From NCBI RefSeq assembly GCF_016725325.1, contig NZ_CP068083.1, positions 2,356,001 through 2,420,000 of the forward strand: a DNA stretch of 64,000 bases, written 5' to 3'. The stretch comes from Sphingobacterium spiritivorum. Its GTDB lineage: Bacteria; Bacteroidota; Bacteroidia; Sphingobacteriales; Sphingobacteriaceae. Numbering within the stretch: position 1 is the stretch's first letter; each line of letters opens with the position of its first letter. The notes below the pieces were generated by a model. That model was not told the DNA's origin, made no database searches, and worked only from the letters and a program-made list of their open reading frames with translations. A program made the translations under genes and the position numbers. This document shows, one piece after another, positions 17,080-26,731 of this stretch.

Positions 17080-18153
17080 CTACTCTACAGTTCCTTCTTT
17101 CATCTTTTCTGCATTCTCTGCAAACTGTAATGCATCGATAATTCCTTGAATATCACCGTCCATAACAGCTGGTAAGTTATACAATGTTAACCCGATACGA
17201 TGTTCGGTAACTCTACCCTGAGGGTAGTTGTAGGTACGTACTTTTGCCGAACGGTCACCTGTAGATACCATTGTTTTTCTTTTTGCAGCAGTATCTCCGT
17301 GTTTCTTCTGAACTTCCAGCTCATACAATTTGTTACGAAGCATCTCCATTGCCAGTTCTCTGTTGGCCAATTGCGAACGTTCTACCTGACATACCACTAC
17401 GATTCCCGAAGGTTTGTGTGTTAATTGTACTTTGGTTTCTACTTTATTTACGTTCTGACCACCGGCACCTCCCGAACGGGATGTCTGCATTTCAATATCT
17501 CCGGGATTCAATTCGACATCGACATCTTCTGCTTCCGGTAAAACCGCAACTGAGGCTGCTGATGTGTGTACACGACCCTGAGTCTCTGTATCCGGTACAC
17601 GTTGTACACGGTGTACTCCTGACTCATATTTTAACTGGCCATATGCATCATCACCGATTACTTTAAGAATTACCTCTTTATAACCACCTGAAGTTCCTTC
17701 TGTGACATCCATTACTTCATTTCTCCAGCCTTTTGTTTCAAAAAAGCGGGTATACATACGGTAAAGATCCCCTGCGAATAATGCGGCTTCGTCTCCACCT
17801 GTTCCTCCACGAATCTCAATAATTGCATTTTTAGCATCTTCCGGATCTTTGGGAATAAGCATAAGACGAATTTCTTCTTCTTTCTCCTCTTTCTGTCCAT
17901 AGAGTATATCCAGCTCTTCTTTGGCCATTTCTCTAAGCTCCTGATCTTTTTCATTTGCCAGAATGTCTTTATTTGCATCAATGTTGCTGACCATGTTTTT
18001 GTAAATATGGTACTGATCAACAATTCTACCCAAATCTTTATATTCTTTATTAAGTTTGGCGAAACGTTTCATATCACTGATTGTATCAGGATTGCTTAAT
18101 TCAGCTTCCACTTCCTGCCAACGTTCTTTTATAGCTTGTAATTTATCTAACAT
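17080..18153 (-). CDS. prfA: Peptide chain release factor 1
   Basis: Recognises UAA and UAG stop codons and triggers peptide release on the ribosome. The GGQ catalytic motif is seen in [18 protein letters not shown], and the anticodon-like recognition tripeptide is PDT ([14 protein letters not shown]), matching the P-x-T of RF1 rather than the SPF of RF2. The start at 18153 ([12 protein letters not shown]) is preferred over 18174 because it matches the usual RF1 N-terminus and gives the standard 357 residues. The upstream gene in transcription order is separate, with a -7 box at 18213-18220. Confidence 0.95.
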   Translation of the reverse strand: MLDKLQAIKERWQEVEAELSNPDTISDMKRFAKLNKEYKDLGRIVDQYHIYKNMVSNIDANKDILANEKDQELREMAKEELDILYGQKEEKEEEIRLMLIPKDPEDAKNAIIEIRGGTGGDEAALFAGDLYRMYTRFFETKGWRNEVMDVTEGTSGGYKEVILKVIGDDAYGQLKYESGVHRVQRVPDTETQGRVHTSAASVAVLPEAEDVDVELNPGDIEMQTSRSGGAGGQNVNKVETKVQLTHKPSGIVVVCQVERSQLANRELAMEMLRNKLYELEVQKKHGDTAAKRKTMVSTGDRSAKVRTYNYPQGRVTEHRIGLTLYNLPAVMDGDIQGIIDALQFAENAEKMKEGTVE

Positions 18154-18212
18154 AAAATCAAAATATGACGACACTTCCTGCCAGCGGCTAAGATGTGTCT
18201 TTTTTTAGTGCA

Positions 18213-18220
18213 CAAAAATA
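18213..18220 (-). promoter_or_regulatory. -7 promoter box of prfA
   Basis: Minus-strand TATTTTTG matches TAnnTTTG. It is 60 bases ahead of the preferred prfA start and 30 bases past the end of the SMR gene. Confidence 0.45.
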
Positions 18221-18250
18221 AAGAAATTTTGTCGCTTTTTATAAGTTATA

Positions 18251-18580
18251 TTAATGGGAAGAAACCACCTTTAATCCTATTATCGAAGCTATTAAGGTGA
18301 AAATGAAGAAAACTCTCCAAAAGTCGACGGGTTCTTTGAAGAAAAAGATACCCATTAATACAGTTCCTACTGCTCCTATTCCAGTCCATACAGCATACGC
18401 TGTTCCCAGTGGTAATGTTTGTGTAGCCTTCATGAGCAAGCCCATACTGAGGAACAAAGATATTATGAATCCCAGGTACCACAGATACATTTGTGTCCCT
18501 GAGGTTTCTTTTGCCTTACCCAGGCAAGTCGTAAAACCTACTTCAAATAACCCTCCGATGATAAGAATAATCCAATTCAT
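18251..18580 (-). CDS. Small multidrug resistance family exporter, Gdx/SugE type
   Basis: A 109-residue, four-helix membrane antiporter. The key acidic residue is E13 in IIGGLFEVGF in the first helix. The segment LPLGTAYAVWTGIGAVGTVL is the SMR signature and closely matches SugE/Gdx, which export guanidinium and some quaternary amines. It probably acts as a dual-topology homodimer. No guanidine riboswitch was recognised in the upstream sequence. A single gene is present, not the paired form. Confidence 0.9.
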   Translation of the reverse strand: MNWIILIIGGLFEVGFTTCLGKAKETSGTQMYLWYLGFIISLFLSMGLLMKATQTLPLGTAYAVWTGIGAVGTVLMGIFFFKEPVDFWRVFFIFTLIASIIGLKVVSSH

Positions 18581-18667
18581 AATTTATATCTAAATATGTA
18601 GGGCAAAGGTGTGAATAACAAATTTAAATCGAAGTTTTTTTATCATTTTTTAATTGCTGAAACGGGC

Positions 18668-19432
18668 TTATTTTGTGTTAAGCTCATTGTTCCACTGTAG
18701 CAATTCTAGCTTGGTTCCATCCCAAACGGCATAAGATTTACCTTTGAACCATTCTCCGAGATTAATAATCTGACTTCCGGAAGAGAGCGGAAGATGGTAA
18801 GAAAGGTGGCGGTGACCGAATATGTAAAAATCAAAATGCTGAGTATTTTCCAATTGTCTGGCATATTGGATCAGCCACTCCCGGTCTTCACCTAAAAAGA
18901 TTTCATCGATATCATTGGCTGCTCTGCTGGATCTGGACCAGCGCTGAGCAATAGCTATACCCAGATTGGGGTGCAGCCTGGCAAACAGCCATTGGCAGGC
19001 TTTGCTGCGGAATATTTTTTTCAGGAATTTATACTTTTTATCACCATCTCCCAATCCATCTCCATGATGTAAATAGAATGATTTACCATCTCTGATGATT
19101 TCGAGCTCATTATCTATGATGTTTGCTCCAAGCTGATCCCGCAGATATCCAAACATCCACATGTCATGATTGCCTTTGAAAAAGGTAATTTTGACTCCTT
19201 CATCAGCTAATTCTGCTAATTTTCCCAGAAAACGGATATATCCTTTAGGAATCACGGATTGGTATTCAAACCAAAAGTCAAATACATCCCCCATAAGATA
19301 GAGTTCTTTTGCATCTGATTTGATGTGATTGAGCCATTTTACTATCTCATGTTCACGGGCAATTGATTTTGCTTCAGGATAGGATCCTAAATGAAAATCG
19401 GATGCGAAATAGATATTTTTTCTGTCAGACAT
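18668..19432 (-). CDS. lpxH: UDP-2,3-diacylglucosamine diphosphatase (LpxH-like)
   Basis: Metallophosphoesterase expected to hydrolyse UDP-2,3-diacylglucosamine to lipid X in lipid A synthesis. The 254-residue protein shows the full calcineurin-like metal set: ASDFHLG near 9-16, LMGDVFDFWFEY near 46-57, FKGNHDMW near 84-92, LHHGDGLGD near 116-124 and FGHRHLSYHL near 205-214. It is membrane-associated but lacks a membrane span. A promoter box ends five bases before the ATG, so the message may be leaderless. It is divergent from the prolyl oligopeptidase gene. Confidence 0.85.
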   Translation of the reverse strand: MSDRKNIYFASDFHLGSYPEAKSIAREHEIVKWLNHIKSDAKELYLMGDVFDFWFEYQSVIPKGYIRFLGKLAELADEGVKITFFKGNHDMWMFGYLRDQLGANIIDNELEIIRDGKSFYLHHGDGLGDGDKKYKFLKKIFRSKACQWLFARLHPNLGIAIAQRWSRSSRAANDIDEIFLGEDREWLIQYARQLENTQHFDFYIFGHRHLSYHLPLSSGSQIINLGEWFKGKSYAVWDGTKLELLQWNNELNTK

Positions 19433-19437
19433 TTTTT

Positions 19438-19445
19438 CAAAACTA
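19438..19445 (-). promoter_or_regulatory. -7 promoter box directly before lpxH
   Basis: Minus-strand TAGTTTTG matches TAnnTTTG and ends five bases before the ATG at 19432. This predicts a leaderless or nearly leaderless mRNA. Confidence 0.5.
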
Positions 19446-19526
19446 CCTAAATCAGTGTAATATTCAAATTCGGATACAGACTAAATTACAATCCTTACCT
19501 TGCTTTTAAAAAAGTAATGGTCGCAT

Positions 19527-19558
19527 CTGCAGTCTGATTATCCGTAATCAGATTGCAG
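19527..19558. repeat. Hairpin between divergent lpxH and prolyl oligopeptidase genes
   Basis: CTGCAGTCTGATTA (19527-19540) pairs with TAATCAGATTGCAG (19545-19558) with one G-U pair and a TCCG loop. There is no T-run, and both flanking genes point away, so it does not end any annotated gene. It may be an operator or a structured RNA. Confidence 0.5.
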
Positions 19559-19607
19559 TGAAATCAAAATCGGTCTTATCCGGCTATTGAGTTCACACAT
19601 AAATTAG

Positions 19608-19615
19608 TAGATTTG
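19608..19615 (+). promoter_or_regulatory. Promoter of the prolyl oligopeptidase gene
   Basis: TAGATTTG matches the -7 consensus, with a TTG 18 bases upstream (19587-19589) that could serve as the -33 element. Transcription near 19622 gives a leader of about 24 bases. Confidence 0.55.
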
Positions 19616-19645
19616 TGATAATAGCATTAACGTATAAGCAAATTT

Positions 19646-21784
19646 ATGATGAATAAGAAATTAGGATTGATCTTAATGGTGTTAAGTATGACCACATTGC
19701 AGCAACAGCATGTTTCGGGGCAAACAGGACCTCAGGTAAAAGCTTACCCTTCTACACAAAAGGGGAATGTAAGCGATGATTTTTTTGGTGTTACGGTTGC
19801 AGATCCTTACCGTTGGTTAGAAGATGACCGTTCTGCTGAAACAAAAGAATGGGTATTGAGTCAGAATAAGACAACTTTTGATTATTTGAATGCCATTCCT
19901 TACCGGGATGAGCTGAAAAAACAATTGACTGATATATGGAATTATGAGAAAGTAAGTACGCCATTTGTAGAGGGTGCTTATACCTATTTCTATAAAAACG
20001 ATGGCTTGCAACAGCATTCTGTTTTATATCGTAAAAAAGGGGATAAGGGTAAAGAAGAAGTTTTTCTTGATCCTAACACATTTTCAAAAGACGGATCCAC
20101 ATCTTTATCAGATGTCAGCTTTTCGAAAGATGGTAGCCTGATGGCCTATTCTATCTCCGAAGGCGGATCTGACTGGAGAAAGGTAATCGTGTTGAATACA
20201 AATGATAAATCAACGGTAGGGGAAACACTTATCGATGTTAAATTTTCCGGTGTTGCCTGGAAAGGAAATGAGGGATTTTACTATTCCAGCTATGATAAAC
20301 CAAAGGGATCTGAATTGTCTGAAAAGACAGATCAGCATAAATTATATTATCATAAACTGGGAACAGCACAGTCTACTGATAAACTGATCTTTGGAGGAAG
20401 TGAGACACCAAGACGTTATGTGGGAGCATATCTGACAGATGACGAACGATTTTTAATTATTACAGCGGCAAATACCACTACTGGAAATGAGCTTTATTTT
20501 AAAGATCTGTCTGATCCGAAATCAACGATCAAAACAGTTGTAGGTGATTTTAATTCTAATACAGCTATTATAGACAATATCGGGGATATATTTTTTCTGA
20601 AAACTAATTTAGATGCACCGAATAATAAGTTAGTCAAGGTGGATAGCAAAAACCCAACTGCGGCTAATTGGAAAACAGTTATTCCGGAAACAGACAATGT
20701 ATTGAGTATTTCTACAGGAGGCGGCTATATTTTTGCCAATTATCTGAAAGATGCGATTTCTGTTGTAGAGCAGTATACTTATGAAGGAAAAAAAGTCCGT
20801 GCGATTGAACTGCCTGGGGTAGGTACGGCTTCCGGTTTTGGCGGTAAGAAAAAGGAAAAAGATATTTATTTCAGCTTTTCAAATTATATCACGCCGTCAT
20901 CCAGCTTTAAATTTAATGTAGAGTCAGGTAAGTCTGAACTTTATATTAAGCCTAATGTGAAATTTAATCCTGATGAATATGAATCTAAGCAGGTATTCTA
21001 TACCTCCAAAGACGGGACTAAAGTGCCGATGATCATTACTCATAAGAAGGGATTGAAGCTGGATGGGAAAAATCCGACTATTGTATATGGATACGGAGGA
21101 TTTAATATCAGCCTGACTCCCGGATTCAGTGTCGCTACCGCTACATGGCTGGCAAATGGTGGTGTATATGCGGTTCCGAACTTAAGGGGAGGAGGCGAAT
21201 ATGGTAAAAAGTGGCATGATGGCGGGCGTCAGTTTAATAAATTGAACGTGTTCAACGATTTTATTGCTGCTGCTGAATATCTGCAGCAAAATAAATATAC
21301 TTCTCCGGAATATACGGCGCTTTCAGGAGGTTCTAACGGAGGGCTGTTAGTCGGAGCGACAATGACGATTAATCCTCATGTGGCGAAAGTTGCATTACCG
21401 GCTGTCGGTGTACTGGATATGTTGCGTTATCATACGTTTACTGCAGGTGCAGGATGGGGATATGACTATGGTACGGCTAATGACAGTAAAGAAATGTTTG
21501 AGTATCTGAAAGGGTATTCTCCTGTGCACAATGTGAAAGAAGGAGTTTGTTATCCTGCTACATTAGTGACCACAGGTGATCATGATGATCGTGTTGTGCC
21601 TGCACATTCCTATAAATTTGCGGCAGAGCTGCAATCAAAACAGAGGTGTGCTAATCCGGTCTTAATCCGTATCGAGACCAAGGCAGGCCATGGAGCAGGG
21701 CGTTCTACGGATGTAGTGATCAATGAGACGGCGGATAAATTTGCTTTTACCTTGTGGAATATGGGGATCACTACTTTGAAGTAG
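19646..21784 (+). CDS. Prolyl oligopeptidase (S9A), exported
   Basis: Serine peptidase that cuts short peptides after proline. The 712-residue protein has a signal peptide (residues 1-25, ending VSGQ), an N-terminal beta-propeller gate at about 90-430 and a C-terminal alpha/beta hydrolase domain. The triad is visible: S563 in SGGSNGG, D648 in DHDDRVVPAHS and H682 in KAGHGAGR. The first 50 residues after the signal contain DPYRWLEDDRSAETKEWV, diagnostic for the family. Likely periplasmic. Preceded by its own promoter and followed by a clean terminator. Confidence 0.95.
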   Translation: MMNKKLGLILMVLSMTTLQQQHVSGQTGPQVKAYPSTQKGNVSDDFFGVTVADPYRWLEDDRSAETKEWVLSQNKTTFDYLNAIPYRDELKKQLTDIWNYEKVSTPFVEGAYTYFYKNDGLQQHSVLYRKKGDKGKEEVFLDPNTFSKDGSTSLSDVSFSKDGSLMAYSISEGGSDWRKVIVLNTNDKSTVGETLIDVKFSGVAWKGNEGFYYSSYDKPKGSELSEKTDQHKLYYHKLGTAQSTDKLIFGGSETPRRYVGAYLTDDERFLIITAANTTTGNELYFKDLSDPKSTIKTVVGDFNSNTAIIDNIGDIFFLKTNLDAPNNKLVKVDSKNPTAANWKTVIPETDNVLSISTGGGYIFANYLKDAISVVEQYTYEGKKVRAIELPGVGTASGFGGKKKEKDIYFSFSNYITPSSSFKFNVESGKSELYIKPNVKFNPDEYESKQVFYTSKDGTKVPMIITHKKGLKLDGKNPTIVYGYGGFNISLTPGFSVATATWLANGGVYAVPNLRGGGEYGKKWHDGGRQFNKLNVFNDFIAAAEYLQQNKYTSPEYTALSGGSNGGLLVGATMTINPHVAKVALPAVGVLDMLRYHTFTAGAGWGYDYGTANDSKEMFEYLKGYSPVHNVKEGVCYPATLVTTGDHDDRVVPAHSYKFAAELQSKQRCANPVLIRIETKAGHGAGRSTDVVINETADKFAFTLWNMGITTLK

Positions 21785-21809
21785 CAGATTCTTTACTCCT
21801 CCAAAATAG

Positions 21810-21837
21810 CAATGGCCACCTGAAAAGGTGGCCATTG
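21810..21837. terminator. Bidirectional terminator between convergent genes
   Basis: CAATGGCCACCT pairs perfectly with AGGTGGCCATTG around a GAAA tetraloop. It lies between the stop of the prolyl oligopeptidase and that of the thioredoxin-fold gene. Confidence 0.8.
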
Positions 21838-21857
21838 TAGTATTTATATGTTTGTTG

Positions 21858-23090
21858 TTACCATGTAGGTTCACCTTTTCGCATTTTGTCGAGATTGGCC
21901 TGTAGTTCGGCTTTACTATCTTCATCGGCAGCAGCGATAGCTTTTTCCTGAGTAGTGATGGCTTCACTTTTATTTCCCTTTTTATATAGAAGATTAGCAT
22001 AAGTATCCAGATAAGCGGCATCCTCATTTCCTTCTTCCAATGACTTTTTACTCCAGGCAAGTGCTGATTCAATACATGCTTTATCTTCGCAATTCTCAAA
22101 AATTGTCCAGGCAAAGGAATTAAGCTGATTAGGAGCAACTTTAGAGGTGTTGATGTAAGCATTTACAGCATCTTTGAAAGCCGGCCAGTCTTTTTTGCTA
22201 AAGTAGAACTGAGGTTTAAAACGAACGAACATACTCGTCATATCTACTTCCGGATGACTTTTGGAAAGCTGTTGCTGTACATCATCTAAATTGATATTCT
22301 GATCATTTTTTACCAAAGGCAATACGAACTCGCTCATTAATACAGTCGCCATGGCATTGTTTGCACTTCCTTTTCCTAATGTAGCATCTATTTTGTCGAT
22401 ATTATTTTTTATCAGTTGGTAAGACCGCGAATCTGAACTGGTAGCACTGGTAAGTAGCAGCTGCACGTTTTCTTTCTGAAACAGTTCCTGCTCAGGAAGA
22501 GCGTTAATAATCACGGCTTGTGTTCTTTTTAAAGTTTCCTGATCATATGCATTCTCTGCTGCTACAGCTAGTTTGCGGGCAATCTCTATATCATCCGGTT
22601 TTGCATCAAATTTGCTGAGCAATGTATGATACTGAGTTGCAGGATCCAGTCCTTCTTTTGCTCTTGTGATGAACTGATCGGCCTCTCCGCCACCTACGAT
22701 ACGGTGTACTAAGTTTCCGTTTGGATCGAAAATAAGGAAGGTTGGATATGCTCTGACATTGTAATCTTTTTCAAATCGGCTGGCTTCTGCATACCATGCT
22801 TTTATATCCTCGCTGTCATCTTTTGTCTGATCCATCTGTATCTTGGCATTGATAAAGTTGGAATTAAAAAATTCTCCGACTTTGGGTTGTGGAAAAACGG
22901 TATTTGCCATGTATTTACATGGACCGCACCAGGTTGTAAAACAATCAACGAAGATGTGTTTGTTTTCTTTTTTTGCTTTTTCCTTGATTTGATTCCAGGA
23001 GAGACCGTGTTCAAATTTGATTCCTGATCCTTGAGCAAAACTCAAAAGCGGAGCCAGAAGAAATAGAATAATTAGCTTTTTCGTTTTCAT
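21858..23090 (-). CDS. Exported thioredoxin-fold protein with C-terminal helical repeats
   Basis: A 410-residue protein with a signal peptide (residues 1-20, PLLSFAQ) and a thioredoxin-like domain at about 25-140. Its redox motif is WCGPC (C55 and C58) in DCFTTWCGPCKYMANTV, and the cis-proline region is NVRAYPTFLIFDPNG. Residues 150-410 are helical, with TPR-like repeats near the end (AYLDTYANLLYKKGNKSEAI). It probably acts as a periplasmic thiol reductase or isomerase. The active site resembles that of a DsbD/TlpA-type reductant. It follows the C1 peptidase gene in transcription order but is separated from it by a terminator. Confidence 0.85.
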   Translation of the reverse strand: MKTKKLIILFLLAPLLSFAQGSGIKFEHGLSWNQIKEKAKKENKHIFVDCFTTWCGPCKYMANTVFPQPKVGEFFNSNFINAKIQMDQTKDDSEDIKAWYAEASRFEKDYNVRAYPTFLIFDPNGNLVHRIVGGGEADQFITRAKEGLDPATQYHTLLSKFDAKPDDIEIARKLAVAAENAYDQETLKRTQAVIINALPEQELFQKENVQLLLTSATSSDSRSYQLIKNNIDKIDATLGKGSANNAMATVLMSEFVLPLVKNDQNINLDDVQQQLSKSHPEVDMTSMFVRFKPQFYFSKKDWPAFKDAVNAYINTSKVAPNQLNSFAWTIFENCEDKACIESALAWSKKSLEEGNEDAAYLDTYANLLYKKGNKSEAITTQEKAIAAADEDSKAELQANLDKMRKGEPTW

Positions 23091-23160
23091 AATATTTAAA
23101 TTGGGTAGTCAGCATTAATCTGAAGTTCAGGATCAATGTAGAAAATAATATGTATAAAAA

Positions 23161-23195
23161 AAAGTCTCCGGCCATATTATATCACCGGAGACTTT
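23161..23195 (-). terminator. Terminator of the C1 peptidase gene
   Basis: AAAGTCTCCGG pairs with CCGGAGACTTT around a 13-base loop. It is flanked by an A-run on the left and a T-run on the right, so it can work on both strands. It lies 22 bases past the peptidase stop. Confidence 0.8.
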
Positions 23196-23217
23196 TTTCA
23201 TTCTGATTAAAAGTGGA

Positions 23218-24402
23218 TTAGAATCCCATTTTTGATCTTAAATCTTTTTGAATTGCGTTTTTATGTATAAGCAAAGATGTTGTTTTGTAACGAACAAATT
23301 CTTTTGTCACGTATAAGTATCCTTTGTAATCGTTTGAAACACCCCAGGAGTTTTTAACGATGTAGTATTCTTTTCCGTTTTGATCTTTTACAAGTCCTAC
23401 AATGTGCATACCGTGGTCATCTGTCGTTGTATAATCGTCAAATGCCAGTTGTCTTTGCTCAGGAGTGATTTTGGCTTCCGGCTGAGGACCTACGAACATC
23501 GATTGTTTTTCTGCATCATTCATGTCTTCAAATGCTTTCTCCGGAACATAAGCCACACCGTTTTTCCAGCTGAATCCTTTTTCAGATACATCTGTTGCCC
23601 ATGCCACTGTATATCCGTTTTTCAATGCATTATCAATAACAGATGTCAAATCATTCATTTGAACATTATAGAATCTGTCAAATGACCAGTTGTCTGGGAT
23701 CAACAATACAAATTGTTTGTAGTAAGGATGATCTGTTACAGAAGCCAGACCGATGTAATCGTCCGGATTGATTCCGATTACCTGATCAGCAAATGTTCTT
23801 GGTGTATATGACTTACCCTGATAATCAAATTTTTCAGGTACTTCACCCAGATAGGAGTCCATTGCTGCTGTATATGCTTTCTCCCAGTTTGGTGTCAATT
23901 TTTTTGCTTTTACAAATGTACCTAACATAGCATCCAGCATATTGGTCATTTCACCGATATTATTACGCTTTGATCCGTAATGTAAGCCTGTATATACTTC
24001 CTGAGGAAGTGCTCCGTATTTGCGATACGCATTTAACACATCGTGGAATTGTCCTCCTTCGCCAAGAGACAATCCGCCGTGAAGACGAACATATGTTTTG
24101 GCTTTTTCAAGATAGGTATTTCTGGCACTAAAGATCTGAGAGATTTCCACAGGTTTTTTGCCCATACGTATCATTTCAGATTCTAAGAATGAGTTTCCGG
24201 AATAAGACCAGCACGTACCCGAAGAACCCTGATCTTTAATAGATGTATTAGCCAGATTAATTACTTCTGTAAACGTAAAGCCAGCCTTACTGTTGTCATT
24301 TTGATTTGCTTTTAAAGCGTTAATTAAATTGTCTTGTGCCTGTACCTGAAAAGATGCAACAAATAATGATGCAGCCAGCACAAGTGATTTATTCCAATTC
24401 AT
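23218..24402 (-). CDS. C1 family cysteine peptidase (aminopeptidase C/bleomycin hydrolase type), exported
   Basis: A 394-residue papain-superfamily peptidase of subfamily C1B. It carries a signal peptide (residues 1-22, SFQVQAQ), which cytoplasmic PepC proteins lack, so this one is probably periplasmic. The catalytic residues are C64 in SSGTCWSYSG, H330 in DDHGMHIVG and N351 in VKNSWG, with the oxyanion glutamine at Q58 (IKDQGSSG). Bacteroidota commonly encode such exported C1B peptidases. It is probably a peptide-degrading aminopeptidase; substrate is not known. Monocistronic, with its terminator at 23161-23195. Confidence 0.9.
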   Translation of the reverse strand: MNWNKSLVLAASLFVASFQVQAQDNLINALKANQNDNSKAGFTFTEVINLANTSIKDQGSSGTCWSYSGNSFLESEMIRMGKKPVEISQIFSARNTYLEKAKTYVRLHGGLSLGEGGQFHDVLNAYRKYGALPQEVYTGLHYGSKRNNIGEMTNMLDAMLGTFVKAKKLTPNWEKAYTAAMDSYLGEVPEKFDYQGKSYTPRTFADQVIGINPDDYIGLASVTDHPYYKQFVLLIPDNWSFDRFYNVQMNDLTSVIDNALKNGYTVAWATDVSEKGFSWKNGVAYVPEKAFEDMNDAEKQSMFVGPQPEAKITPEQRQLAFDDYTTTDDHGMHIVGLVKDQNGKEYYIVKNSWGVSNDYKGYLYVTKEFVRYKTTSLLIHKNAIQKDLRSKMGF

Positions 24403-24602
24403 ATGTATTTAATTTGATTTTCAATGGCCATATGGAATATCCAAACTCTATTTATTGGTGTTTGTGCAGTCTGTACAGCATGGATATTTCATATTGATGT
24501 AATTTGTATTATAATTTATGGGACGAATTTAACTTTATTAATGACAATTGCTTCATGTCTAATGTAAAAATATTACAACATAGCAAGTGCCGGAGATTTG
24601 AC

Positions 24603-24639
24603 AATCAGAAAAGGCACCTTTAAGGTGCCTTTTCTGATT
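24603..24639 (-). terminator. Terminator overlapping the terC stop codon
   Basis: Arms 24603-24620 and 24622-24639 form a perfect 18-base palindrome around one base. The right arm includes bases of the stop codon of the TerC gene. It also has the form of a bidirectional terminator. Confidence 0.75.
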
Positions 24640-25696
24640 ATTTTAAAGCAGGATCATCTTTCTTTTGTGGAAAGAGGAGTGAAGCTATGACACTAATGAC
24701 CAGTATACTGAGGATGATGATCAGAGAGTGAGTCGTTGTAAAACCAAATTTTTCCAACCAGCTATGCAACAACATTTTTAATCCGATAAAGACCAGGAGA
24801 AATGCCAGTCCGACTTTCAGGTAATGGAATTTGTGGATGATGTTGACTAACAGGAAGAACATAGAACGTAATCCCAATATGGCAAAGATGTTGGAGAAGA
24901 ATACGATATACGGATCCTTGGTTACAGAAAAGATAGCTGGAATCGAATCTACTGCAAAGATCAGATCTGTAAATTCAATAACCAGCAGAACAAGAAATAA
25001 TGGTGTTACATAGCGTATTCCGTTTTCGATATGAAAGAAATTTCCATGTTCAATCTTAGGATATACTTTGAAATATTTAGATGCAAATCTAACAACTGCG
25101 TGATTTTGCGGATCGACTTCTTCTTCCTGATTACGGTTGATGTACATCGTTATTCCGGTATACACAAGGAATGCTCCGAATACATATAAGATCCATCCGA
25201 ATTTAGCAATCAATGCCGCTCCGACAAAAATGAATATACAACGTAGTATAATCGCTCCCAATATACCCCAAACTAATACTTTGTGGTAATATTTTTCCGG
25301 AATACCGAAGGAATGGAAGAGTAGCACCATGACAAAAATATTGTCCACAGACAGCGCATATTCGACTACATAACCTGTTATATACTCTAATGAGAGGTTA
25401 TTGTTGTAGATCTTTATGCTGGCAGCTAAGTCATTTGGATTGATTTTGATGTTGTGATAATGCTTGGCGATGACTTCCTGTAAGCGGGCAATATCATGTA
25501 CATCATGGAGCTGATTACCCCAGATTCTTAATACGACGAAAAAACCTAATGCAAACAGCACCCATATCACGCTCATGACGGCGGCTGTGGTTAGGGAAAT
25601 AGGTTTGTCTCCTTTGGAGAATAAACCTAAATCAATGGCTAACATGAGGATGATAAAAAGAATAAATCCTCCAAAAAACATTAATTCGTGACTCAT
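24638..25696 (-). CDS. TerC/Alx family integral membrane protein
   Basis: A 352-residue protein with about nine hydrophobic segments. Conserved acidic membrane residues of the family are present in ILMLAIDLGLF, EYALSVDNIFVM and LVIEFTDLIFAVDSIPAIF. The length and order match Alx-type TerC proteins, which are linked to manganese export and metal loading of exported proteins. The gene starts two bases from the end of the polyprenyl synthase gene, so the two are probably cotranscribed, though no functional link is evident. No yybP-ykoY manganese riboswitch was seen. Confidence 0.92.
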   Translation of the reverse strand: MSHELMFFGGFILFIILMLAIDLGLFSKGDKPISLTTAAVMSVIWVLFALGFFVVLRIWGNQLHDVHDIARLQEVIAKHYHNIKINPNDLAASIKIYNNNLSLEYITGYVVEYALSVDNIFVMVLLFHSFGIPEKYYHKVLVWGILGAIILRCIFIFVGAALIAKFGWILYVFGAFLVYTGITMYINRNQEEEVDPQNHAVVRFASKYFKVYPKIEHGNFFHIENGIRYVTPLFLVLLVIEFTDLIFAVDSIPAIFSVTKDPYIVFFSNIFAILGLRSMFFLLVNIIHKFHYLKVGLAFLLVFIGLKMLLHSWLEKFGFTTTHSLIIILSILVISVIASLLFPQKKDDPALK

Positions 25697-25698
25697 AT

Positions 25699-26670
25699 TT
25701 ATTTTTTTCGTTCAGTAGTATATCTCACCAATTGTTCCAGCCCGGTTCTGTAAACACCCTCCGGAAAAGAGTTTAATATTTCGAATGCTTCCTGCTGGTA
25801 TTGAAACATTTTTTCGGTAGCATAGTCAAGTCCTCCGCTGCTTCTGACAAAAGCGATGACTTCTGCGACTTTCTTGTTATCCTCATTATGATTCTTAACG
25901 AGATTAATGATCCGTCTTTTCTCTGATTTATCCGTCTGGCTCAATGCATAAATTAGCGGCAAGGTCATTTTTTTCTCTTTAATATCATTCCCGAGAGGTT
26001 TGCCGACATCATCCAGTCCAAAGTCAAAAAGATCATCTTTTATCTGAAAAGCTATCCCTACTTTCTCACCGAAAGCATGCATTTTTTTTACGGTTTCTTC
26101 ATCTACATCTGTAGAGGCTGCTCCGCAGGCACAGCAAGATGCAATGAGGGAGGCTGTTTTTTGTCTGATGACTTCAAAATAAACCGATTCTTCTATATCC
26201 AGTTTACGTGCCTTTTCGATCTGTAACAGTTCCCCTTCGCTCATTTGTTCTACAGCTTCCGATACGATCTTAAGAAGATGAAAATCATTATTATCTACAG
26301 AAAGCAGAAGTCCCTTTGATAATAAAAAATCACCGACTAATACAGCAACCTTATTTTTCCATAGTGCATTGACTGAGAAAAAACCTCTTCTTTCATTTGC
26401 ATTATCAACCACATCATCATGTACGAGAGATGCAGTATGCAAAAGCTCTACAAGTGAAGCACCCCGAAATGTAGATTCGTTTATCGATCCGCATAGCCCT
26501 GCTGAAAAGAAAACGAACATAGGGCGCATTTGCTTTCCTTTACGCTTTACTATATAATGCGTAATTCTGTCCAGCAAAGGAACGGAGCTTTGCATGGAAG
26601 CCTTAAATTTATGTTCAAATGCCGCCAGTTCATTGGCTATAGGCTTCTGTATATCGTTTAACTTTAGCAT
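25699..26670 (-). CDS. Polyprenyl diphosphate synthase (long-chain)
   Basis: Trans-prenyltransferase of 323 residues that elongates isoprenoid diphosphates, probably for the menaquinone side chain. The two aspartate-rich motifs are D85-D86-V-V-D89 (LVHDDVVDNANERR) and D212-D213-L-F-D216 (IKDDLFDFG). The residues four and five before the first motif are S81 and A80. Such small side chains leave the product channel open, consistent with a long product (octaprenyl or similar) rather than farnesyl. The product length is an inference. It lies two bases upstream of terC. Confidence 0.9.
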   Translation of the reverse strand: MLKLNDIQKPIANELAAFEHKFKASMQSSVPLLDRITHYIVKRKGKQMRPMFVFFSAGLCGSINESTFRGASLVELLHTASLVHDDVVDNANERRGFFSVNALWKNKVAVLVGDFLLSKGLLLSVDNNDFHLLKIVSEAVEQMSEGELLQIEKARKLDIEESVYFEVIRQKTASLIASCCACGAASTDVDEETVKKMHAFGEKVGIAFQIKDDLFDFGLDDVGKPLGNDIKEKKMTLPLIYALSQTDKSEKRRIINLVKNHNEDNKKVAEVIAFVRSSGGLDYATEKMFQYQQEAFEILNSFPEGVYRTGLEQLVRYTTERKK

Positions 26671-26731
26671 GTATGATGGTTAAAAACCATGATTTAGATA
26701 CTTTTTTTGAAGTCTAAAGATAAGAAATAGA

